Source of the DNA: Marthasterias glacialis
Taxonomy: Eukaryota; Echinodermata; Asteroidea; Forcipulatida; Asteriidae
Direction of reading: 5' to 3'
DNA: 64,000 nt
Assembly: GCA_911728455.2 (NCBI GenBank)
Contig: OU452228.1
Coordinates: forward strand, 4,154,001 to 4,218,000
Shown here: positions 59,401 to 64,000 of the stretch, piece after piece
How the letters are laid out: each line of letters starts with the position of its first letter
Numbering within the stretch: position 1 is the stretch's first letter
Translations under genes and position numbers: made by a program
The notes under the pieces: model-generated
The model's database searches: none
What the model was told of the DNA's origin: nothing
Seen by the model: the letters and a program-made list of their open reading frames with translations, nothing else

Positions 59401-61995
59401 CCAAACCGCTTCTTCAGATATTCAGGCATCGTGTAAACCTTGAAGTATTGCAACAAAACAAATCATTACAAACAGTCATGAGTCCCAAAATTTATTTTCT
59501 TGTTCATAAATGGTTGGATGAAATAGAAAATACAAGTATAATACTTTCGACTTACCCCAGCAGCGATGTACACTGGCATGAAGATAAAACCAAGTAGTAT
59601 TAAACAGAATAAACCCTGTAATTGAAGAAAACCTCACAAATAAATAAACAAAATCAAGGTTAGACGATGTGTTAAGCCACTAAGCTTCCGTAGTTGTTAC
59701 AACGCATGTTACAACTGACTAGGGCCTACGCAACTTTACAAAGCCCCCCCCCCCCCTAATAATTCTAAAATGGTATCGGTAAGTTCTAATCAATTAATAT
59801 TGCTATTTACAGAATGATGAGGAACCGCTTAAAATCGTTGAGGCAATTTCAAGGAGAACGCAACTAATATAAGGTAAGCTCGATTTGTATTACACTTATT
59901 AATTACACTTATTAATTACACTTATTAATTACGGAAAAAGTAATTGAAACTTACATGGAACTCATATGCAATGACTGCATATCCAGTGGCTGATGCCGTA
60001 CCGGCCAAACCGATGAAAGAACTACTTCCTATGTTGCTCACATACAGAGATAAACCAACCTGATTGAAAAACACGGAGTTGGCCTTTATATGCATTGATT
60101 ATATTTTTTACCTAACACACTATGAGTGAATCGAGGGCCAAAAAAAATGTCTAAAAATGGTAACATGATGAGAGATCAAAGATAGACACATTTTAAATAA
60201 AAATTTGATGCATTATCAGATGCAAAATATATTTCAAACTTATTTAAGTAATGGTCCTTACTAATATTAATACACCCATTTAAAAAATGTTTCAGCAGTG
60301 GGGGGGGGGGGGGGGGGGAGGAGGGGGCAGTCAGTGTGTACTCACCAGCCACCAAGACATACTTCGCCCCGCTAAGAAGTACCCGCTTGTCGTACCTCGA
60401 TTTGAAATCCAGGCAGACTATAAGAGAAATCAATTATTTTTTGTAAATTAACTTACAATTTTTATAAGCAATCAGAAATTAATCAGTAACATTCACTTTT
60501 AATTGTTTGGGTGTTGAAGATAACAGTCTATTTTTAAATAATGTAAACGGACGGGAGCCTCCTACATGTCAGTATTTAGAATTCTGGCATTTATGGCAGG
60601 TTGGATCCAGTATATATATTTTCAGATAGGTGGCGCAAATCTTTGCTTAGTCTCATCTCAGAAACGGATACAGGATTATCACCAAATTCTTCCCATAGAC
60701 AATGCTTTAAGGGCCCGGAAAAGTGTTGATTCTAGATGCTCTGTGGTGGTGTAATCTGATGAGGCGATTCCTGGCATTTTCCCCTCGATTTTGAACACAA
60801 GATTTAAAGGGTGTAAAGCGAATGCCATTTATTTGTTTACTCTTGTGGTCTTATAACCTTTGTTAATAATTGTCACCACATTCATGAAGACATTATATCG
60901 TTGTGTCAGTGCTTGCCGGTGTATGGCCAGTGCATCGTCAATATGTTCACTCTTGCAATCTAGGACATTTCAGAAGCGTTTTACGCAATTTGTTTTTACC
61001 CATTTCATTAGGAATTTGCTTCATATGCCTGTCATTTCCTTTTTTGTTTCAGTTGGCAAAAATAATGAGAGAGCTTGCCCGCTGCACCCACCCATAAACC
61101 CGCCTTTATATTGTGTTTGAATCCGGTCTTGTTTAGATGCAGTGCCCGTGTTTTGGGTGAGAGAAATAAAAAAATGATTTCAAAAGCGAACGAATTTAGA
61201 AAGATTACATGTTTGTATAAGGGGAGAAATGTTCTATTTTCTTCATACCAAAGTGGGACCAACATGGCTGTATATAATGCGATTATTGCACATTGACCAA
61301 AGTTCAGTATTGGTTGTCCACAATAACTAATAAGGTTGAAAGGTCGTTATCATTTTTTTAATTCACCTAAAATTTCAAAACATTCTGTTCACAGTAATGA
61401 GGTCATATGGTCAAAAGGCTTTTAATTAGTTGACCCCTTCTTTTTGTCATATTTTGATTTGTATTCTGTTTTTTTACTTGTCGTGTAGCTGAATTTCCTT
61501 TGTTTTAGACCAGTCATTTTCTATCCTTAATAAGCGACGAAAAAGTCACTTTCACTTTGAACTCAGAAAAGTTGTCATTAATAATATCAGAGGGGGATTA
61601 GCTCAGATGGTAGAGCGCTCGCTTAGCATGTGAGAGGTACCGGGATCGATACCCGGATCTTCCAATGTTTTTTTATTCATTTGTTTACATTTTTTCTTCT
61701 ATTTTTTTTTTTAAGTTTTGAAATACTTCATTCCATTCAGTTCAAATCTACCAAAAACATTGTTTATAAAACATCACTTCAAAGTTCAAATCCCAGAAAA
61801 TATCACTGTTGCTTTAAATATCAGTAATTGTCTTTTCTTGTATATTTGTGCACCCAACCAACACTACAGAAACATCTGAAAGTATTGTTGTCAATTTCTT
61901 ACCCATAATCCAAGTACCAGCACGAGAACGAAGACGATAACTATGATGGCAATATCCCATCCTTCAAGCCCGGTTGCTGGATCATCGTAATCCAT
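47405..61995 (-). CDS. SLC5/SGLT-type sodium-coupled solute transporter, 14 exons, complete
   Basis: SLC5 proteins couple inward Na+ flow to uptake of sugars, inositol or related solutes across the plasma membrane. Exons: 61995-61903, 60417-60346, 60059-59955, 59615-59556, 59438-59334, 52675-52489, 52272-52061, 51450-51315, 51105-50998, 49529-49379, 49243-49075, 48731-48516, 48184-48058, 47616-47405. Phases agree and give 650 residues, close to human SGLT1 (664). Signatures: [115 protein letters not shown] and a final hydrophobic helix ending GFFA. By alignment to recalled SGLT1 numbering, N78, E102, Y290, K321 and Q457 are kept (N64, E88, Y273, K304, Q440), but H83 is Ser69 and W291 is Phe274. 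Substrate is therefore uncertain. Intron 5 houses the tRNA-Ser array on the other strand. Confidence 0.95.
47768..47801 (+). repeat. (GTC)n/(GTT)n microsatellite
   Basis: About eight GTC units are followed by GTT units, in the last SLC5 intron. Confidence 0.9.
48440..48466 (+). repeat. (ATCACC)n microsatellite
   Basis: Four CATCAC-type hexamer units lie in an SLC5 intron. Confidence 0.85.
49780..50895. repeat. GAGTAC-motif-rich element, copy 2
   Basis: Clusters of GAGTAC, AAGTAC, AGTACT and TCGAGT motifs occupy 49785-49945 and 50610-50880, around a motif-poor middle of about 650 bp. The block GCAAAATGAGGTACAAAA links it to copy 1. It lies in an SLC5 intron, its middle is longer than in copy 1, and it contains a poly-A run at 50246-50270. 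Confidence 0.5.
51520..51592 (+). pseudogene. Decayed tRNA-Ser-like relic
   Basis: GTTTAAGGCGATGGTCTGCT and ACTGCACGCGTTGGG resemble the D arm, anticodon arm and variable arm of the array genes. The T arm is disrupted (GGGTACGAATTCAAACCC). It lies two introns downstream of the array in SLC5 gene order. Confidence 0.55.
51915..51995 (+). pseudogene. Second decayed tRNA-Ser-like relic
   Basis: CTTGTTAAGGCGAATGCACTG, TTGTGCCCTTCAGGTGTGCG and GGCTCAAATCCCATCC follow the tRNA-Ser order but with a changed anticodon arm and no matched acceptor stem. Confidence 0.5.
52762..52795. repeat. Perfect 34-bp palindrome
   Basis: Each half reads TTGCATTGAAAGTACTG, joined without a loop at a CTGCAG centre. 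It lies 87 bp upstream (in gene sense) of SLC5 exon 6, between the exon and the tRNA array. Confidence 0.9.
53129..53210 (+). tRNA. tRNA-Ser(GCT) unit 1
   Basis: Acceptor GACGAGG pairs with CCTCGTC; anticodon arm ATGGA-CTGCTAA-TCCAT with anticodon GCT (reads AGC/AGU Ser codons). There is a long class II variable arm (TGTGCTCTGCACGCG region) and a GGTTCGAATCC B box. T6 follows after 3 bases. It has consensus sequence and founds the left edge of the array. Confidence 0.95.
53296..53377 (+). tRNA. tRNA-Ser(GCT) unit 2
   Basis: Full stems except TCCTT for TCCAT, which breaks one anticodon-stem pair. T6 follows at once. Confidence 0.85.
53468..53549 (+). tRNA. tRNA-Ser(GCT) unit 3, CATGAGG type
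   Basis: The acceptor 5' strand is CATGAGG, so the first pair is lost and one becomes a wobble. The anticodon arm is intact. T5 follows. Confidence 0.8.
53641..53722 (+). tRNA. tRNA-Ser(GCT) unit 4
   Basis: All stems intact; AAGGT in the D arm gives a G-U pair. T6 follows directly. Confidence 0.95.
53813..53894 (+). tRNA. tRNA-Ser(GCT) unit 5
   Basis: Stems intact. T5 follows after one A. Confidence 0.95.
53985..54066 (+). tRNA. tRNA-Ser(GCT) unit 6
   Basis: Stems intact. T6 follows directly; class A spacer. Confidence 0.95.
54157..54238 (+). tRNA. tRNA-Ser(GCT) unit 7, GTAGTT type
   Basis: The D loop reads GTAGTTA instead of GTGGTTA, losing one of the conserved GG pair. It is followed by GATGTTTCCCC with no T4 close by. 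Confidence 0.8.
54324..54405 (+). tRNA. tRNA-Ser(GCT) unit 8, GACTAGG type
   Basis: GACTAGG breaks the fourth acceptor pair. T6 follows directly. Confidence 0.8.
54496..54577 (+). tRNA. tRNA-Ser(GCT) unit 9
   Basis: Stems intact, but followed by GATGTTTCCCC without a near T4. Confidence 0.9.
54663..54744 (+). tRNA. tRNA-Ser(GCT) unit 10, GACTAGG type
   Basis: Same acceptor mismatch as unit 8; T6 follows. Confidence 0.8.
54835..54916 (+). tRNA. tRNA-Ser(GCT) unit 11
   Basis: TCCTT variant in the anticodon stem; T5 after one G. Confidence 0.85.
55001..55082 (+). tRNA. tRNA-Ser(GCT) unit 12
   Basis: Stems intact; T6 after ATG. Confidence 0.95.
55169..55250 (+). tRNA. tRNA-Ser(GCT) unit 13
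   Basis: TCCTT variant; matches unit 2 and unit 23, including the spacer. Confidence 0.85.
55341..55422 (+). tRNA. tRNA-Ser(GCT) unit 14, CATGAGG type
   Basis: Same acceptor change as unit 3; T5 follows. Confidence 0.8.
55513..55594 (+). tRNA. tRNA-Ser(GCT) unit 15
   Basis: Stems intact; T5 after one A. Confidence 0.95.
55685..55766 (+). tRNA. tRNA-Ser(GCT) unit 16
   Basis: Stems intact; T6 directly after. Confidence 0.95.
55857..55938 (+). tRNA. tRNA-Ser(GCT) unit 17, GTAGTT type
   Basis: Same as unit 7, exactly 1,700 bp later, including the weak 3' T run. Confidence 0.8.
56024..56105 (+). tRNA. tRNA-Ser(GCT) unit 18, GACTAGG type
   Basis: Counterpart of unit 8; T6 follows. Confidence 0.8.
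56196..56277 (+). tRNA. tRNA-Ser(GCT) unit 19
   Basis: Counterpart of unit 9: intact stems and the GATGTTTCCCC 3' flank. Confidence 0.9.
56363..56444 (+). tRNA. tRNA-Ser(GCT) unit 20, GACTAGG type
   Basis: Acceptor mismatch plus the TCCTT variant, which unit 10 lacks. Confidence 0.75.
56535..56616 (+). tRNA. tRNA-Ser(GCT) unit 21
   Basis: Intact, with TCCAT where its counterpart unit 11 has TCCTT; T5 after G. Confidence 0.95.
56701..56782 (+). tRNA. tRNA-Ser(GCT) unit 22
   Basis: CTGCTCGCG replaces CTGCACGCG in the variable arm; other stems intact; T6 after ATG. Confidence 0.9.
56869..56950 (+). tRNA. tRNA-Ser(GCT) unit 23
   Basis: TCCTT variant; counterpart of unit 13; T6 follows. Confidence 0.85.
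57041..57122 (+). tRNA. tRNA-Ser(GCT) unit 24, CATGAGG type
   Basis: The T loop is GGTTCGATTCC, still a valid B box; the acceptor change is as in unit 3; T5 follows. Confidence 0.8.
57213..57294 (+). tRNA. tRNA-Ser(GCT) unit 25
   Basis: The 3' acceptor strand is CCTTGTC, giving a G-U pair; otherwise intact; T6 follows. Confidence 0.9.
57386..57467 (+). tRNA. tRNA-Ser(GCT) unit 26, GTAGTT type
   Basis: It repeats unit 17 but 1,529 bp on, so one unit is missing in this block. Weak 3' T run. Confidence 0.8.
57553..57634 (+). tRNA. tRNA-Ser(GCT) unit 27, GACTAGG type
   Basis: Acceptor mismatch as in unit 8; T6 follows; the spacer has CATAGCTAATT in place of CATATCTAATT. Confidence 0.8.
57725..57806 (+). 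tRNA. tRNA-Ser(GCT) unit 28
   Basis: The 3' acceptor strand is CCTCGGC, losing one pair; T4 follows after G. Confidence 0.8.
57890..57971 (+). tRNA. tRNA-Ser(GCT) unit 29
   Basis: TCCTT variant and CCCTTCC at the T-arm end (one lost pair); T6 after ATG. Confidence 0.75.
58058..58139 (+). tRNA. tRNA-Ser(GCT) unit 30
   Basis: B box GGTTCAAATCC; stems intact; T6 follows after GA. Confidence 0.9.
58226..58307 (+). tRNA. tRNA-Ser(GCT) unit 31, GACTAGG type
   Basis: Acceptor mismatch; T5 follows; here the A-type 3' end leads into a class B spacer. Confidence 0.8.
58391..58472 (+). tRNA. tRNA-Ser(GCT) unit 32
   Basis: Stems intact; T5 after ATG. Confidence 0.95.
58558..58638 (+). pseudogene. tRNA-Ser(GCT) unit 33, degenerate
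   Basis: 81 bases; acceptor and D-arm start GACGATGTGTCC, anticodon arm CTGCTATTCCTT and one base lost in the T arm (GGTTCGAACCC). It is likely non-functional. Confidence 0.7.
58724..58805 (+). tRNA. tRNA-Ser(GCT) unit 34, altered T arm
   Basis: The T arm is rearranged to CATGGGTTTCGAACCCATCC, which still folds but shifts the loop; other stems intact; T5 follows. Confidence 0.65.
58894..58975 (+). pseudogene. tRNA-Ser(GCT) unit 35, degenerate
   Basis: TACGAGT acceptor strand, ATGCATT in the anticodon stem, GGTTCGGGTCC T loop and CCACGTC 3' strand. Several stems are broken. Confidence 0.7.
59065..59146 (+). tRNA. tRNA-Ser(GCT) unit 36, diverged
   Basis: Acceptor, T arm and variable arm are intact and T6 follows. 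The anticodon arm is ATGGA-CCGCTTA-CCCAT, keeping GCT but changing the invariant U33 to C, so function is doubtful. Confidence 0.65.
59213..59266 (+). pseudogene. Fragment of a tRNA-Ser unit at the array's right edge
   Basis: GTGGCGGAGTGCTTATCTAA, GTACGCGTGTGTTCGAATCC and CATCCACGTTG retain scraps of D arm, variable arm and T arm. The anticodon arm is deleted. It ends 68 bp from SLC5 exon 5. Confidence 0.6.
59888..59934 (+). repeat. Short tandem repeat, about 16-bp unit, 3 copies
   Basis: TACACTTATTAAT recurs three times in tandem just before (minus-strand: after) SLC5 exon 3. Confidence 0.8.
60299..60328 (+). repeat. Poly-G tract next to an SLC5 splice donor
   Basis: A run of about 20 G is followed by GAGGAGGGGG. 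On the coding (minus) strand this is a C run, starting about 20 bases into the intron after exon 2. Confidence 0.9.
61592..61664 (+). tRNA. tRNA-Ala(AGC)
   Basis: 73 bases: GGGGGAT acceptor strand pairs with ATCTTCC (two G-U pairs), A box TAGCTCAGATGG, anticodon arm CTCGC-TTAGCAT-GTGAG with anticodon AGC, B box GGATCGATACC and discriminator A. T7 follows 3 bases downstream. It lies in SLC5 intron 1 on the opposite strand to the host gene. Confidence 0.95.
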
Positions 61996-64000
61996 TCTGA
62001 TATCACTTCATAAAAAAAATAGACTTCTTTTCTTGCGAGCGAAATTCACCGTTTTGAGTAATGTTTCGGCGACTGCATTTATTGTCCGATTTAAAACTGG
62101 TCAGGACACTGTCATTAACTGAACCGAGCTAAGGTTAACAACGGCATTTGTTACATAACGATGATCAAATATTTAGTTTTGTTACCATTACTTTTCTGCA
62201 AGTATTTTCAAAGTTGATATCTTTTAGAAGCATATGCCACATTCTTGCCGTTATTAATTTTCTAAAAGAAATTAAGCTAAACTTTGATTTAAAAAAATAG
62301 CCTTTTCCAACAAAGAAAAGTGTAACTTCTGAAATAAACACGAAAATTGTGTGCAAACATAGTTGCAAGGGTGTATTAATAACTGCCTTGCGATCTTTGA
62401 TCCCCAGTAAGTTAAGGGGAACCAATGTACACAGTCATCCCACAATAGTGGTGATAATAAAGTTTGGGCGATAAGATGCCAAGTGTGTTTGGTATTTTTA
62501 TCACGGTGGAATAATTATAGATAAAAGTGCCGCTGGTTCAATGAATTGGACCATGATTTGTCTCCCGTTAATGGAATACAGGGATGTAATTTTGTTGTTT
62601 GACGAAACTGAACAACCGAGCTCAAACAGCAGAACTAATCAACCTAGCCTATATGTTCACACGTTGACGTCAAACGTCCTAGTATCAAGCTTATACTTAA
62701 TTCTTAATCGTTCTCATACGGCATTGTATGAGCAAATTTGTATCAATGATCGTGCCCAAACGAATGTCTATTATTTTACCTGTATTAGGAATTTATGGCT
62801 CATTTGATCCTCTAGCCCTTCTCTGCTAATCGAGCTAAACGGCCATCATTTAAAGATAAAACTTATCTAAATTGCTCTACAGTGTGGGTTGGGCATTGGT
62901 TGGTGATAAAAGAACCAGTACATGTAGAGGGCGCTTTCCCACAAAATTATTTTATGTCTATCCGATCCACGGAGGTAAAAAGACAAAGTCTTTAGTAATG
63001 AAATTATTAAGGAAACCGTGCATACTACAGACCTTTGAGAAGGGCAAACTATTCTGATCCTTTTTTGTATGTTGAGAATCAATACTCCAGTGTTCAACTG
63101 GCTGGCTTTAAGTATTCGACATCATTGTTGTTGTTGTTGTTGTTGTTGTTCGTAGATATTTATTTATTTTTTTTGGTAAGAGATAACTAATTGCCATGGT
63201 CTGATTTTCAATTAACATAAACAGTCACAACACTCTTCAAAGCCAACTTTCCATGTTGCACTACAAACCTCCTCAAATGACCAAGGTTGGTAACATTTCT
63301 TGGTAAGAGTATGTTAAAGGATAACTGGTAACAAACATGTTACACTAAATAACCGACCAAACAATGTTGTAACAATCAAAGCCATAACAAGTAACAGTTT
63401 TATTTTCATGATCTGCTAAATATTCTTGATATCGAATACATGAATACAAAACACACGCTTAATTAATGTTGCAACAAACGATTTAATTTTTTTGGTATCA
63501 TTGAAATTTAAAGGTTTCAAGTTTATTTAAAATTACAATTCAAGTTTGGGTTCTCAAGTGGAAGTTTGGTGATGTTGAAAGAACCCAAATCTTAAGTTAG
63601 TTTGTATTGTATATAACTGCTAAAAATTGGAAATTATACCATTGCATTCAACTGACAAACCCACCTCAACATTCCAACTATACGACAGGGCTCAATTTCG
63701 AAAATCTATTGAGCAGAAATGCTGCTTAGCTACTTTATTTGTTAAGTAGAAAACCATCAGGGAACAATTCATGAACAGACAAGAAATTCTTGGCCCCAAA
63801 ATAACAAACCAATTTGAAAGAAAACCAATTTTTGAACAGTTGAAAACATTTCGATTAAATTAATGAGTTACACATGATATACCACAGTACAATAATATTA
63901 AAATAAAGTTATTTTTGGCAATGGGAAATGGCATAGAGTTGTATACAAAGTAAAACTTAACAACAGTTGTTAAAAAATAAGTACTCAAATGTGTCTTGCA
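61996..64000. other. SLC5 upstream region, no gene seen
   Basis: AT-rich DNA with a (GTT)n microsatellite at 63126-63150. No exon, RNA gene or convincing core promoter motif could be supported. Confidence 0.4.

Noticed and set aside
62541-62807. Possible gene upstream of SLC5 (88 codons, plus strand)
   Set aside because: No recognisable motif, no splice context, and the length is expected by chance in AT-rich DNA.

Overview
This window looks like a nuclear DNA segment from a marine invertebrate, most likely a deuterostome such as an echinoderm. The reasons are intron-split animal genes with consensus GT-AG junctions, heavy loading with short foldback/MITE-type elements, tRNA-derived SINEs, a DIRS-like tyrosine-recombinase retrotransposon, and many copies of the palindrome TACATGTA. 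The taxon is inference; no marker here fixes it.

Four host protein genes can be assembled by splicing conserved blocks in frame. (1) FRG1, plus strand, 1268-6205, with only its first coding exon(s) missing to the left. (2) TAF7, minus strand, 16301-7167, 13 exons and 446 codons, convergent with FRG1 and carrying an unusual basic Ser/Pro/Arg/Gly-rich N-terminal extension. (3) A NIPA/NIPAL-type magnesium transporter, plus strand, 36164-41673, with its first exon not found. (4) A complete SLC5/SGLT-type sodium-coupled solute transporter, minus strand, 61995-47405, 14 exons and 650 codons, convergent with the NIPA gene. The genes are unrelated in function (RNA biology, TFIID transcription, Mg2+ transport, Na+-coupled solute uptake); there is no operon logic.

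The most striking feature is in the roughly 6.7 kb fifth intron of the SLC5 gene. On the opposite strand it holds 36 tandem tRNA-Ser(GCT) genes at about 170-bp spacing (53129-59146), built from a few unit types arranged in a higher-order repeat of about 1,700 bp. Decayed relatives lie in the same intron and in a neighbouring one, and a single tRNA-Ala(AGC) sits in intron 1.

Layout: 1-1267 has two foldbacks and AT-rich DNA; 1268-6205 FRG1 with repeat-filled introns; 6206-7166 a convergent intergenic stretch with a foldback; 7167-16301 TAF7; 16302-17600 TAF7 upstream DNA; about 17600-22150 a DIRS-like retroelement fossil; 22151-36163 repeat-rich DNA without recognised host exons (MITEs, foldbacks, SINEs), possibly including NIPA intron 1; 36164-41673 the NIPA gene; 41674-47404 a convergent spacer; 47405-61995 SLC5 with nested tRNAs; 61996-64000 SLC5 upstream DNA.

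All exon boundaries come from reading conserved protein blocks and splice consensus by eye. No alignment, folding or search program was run.
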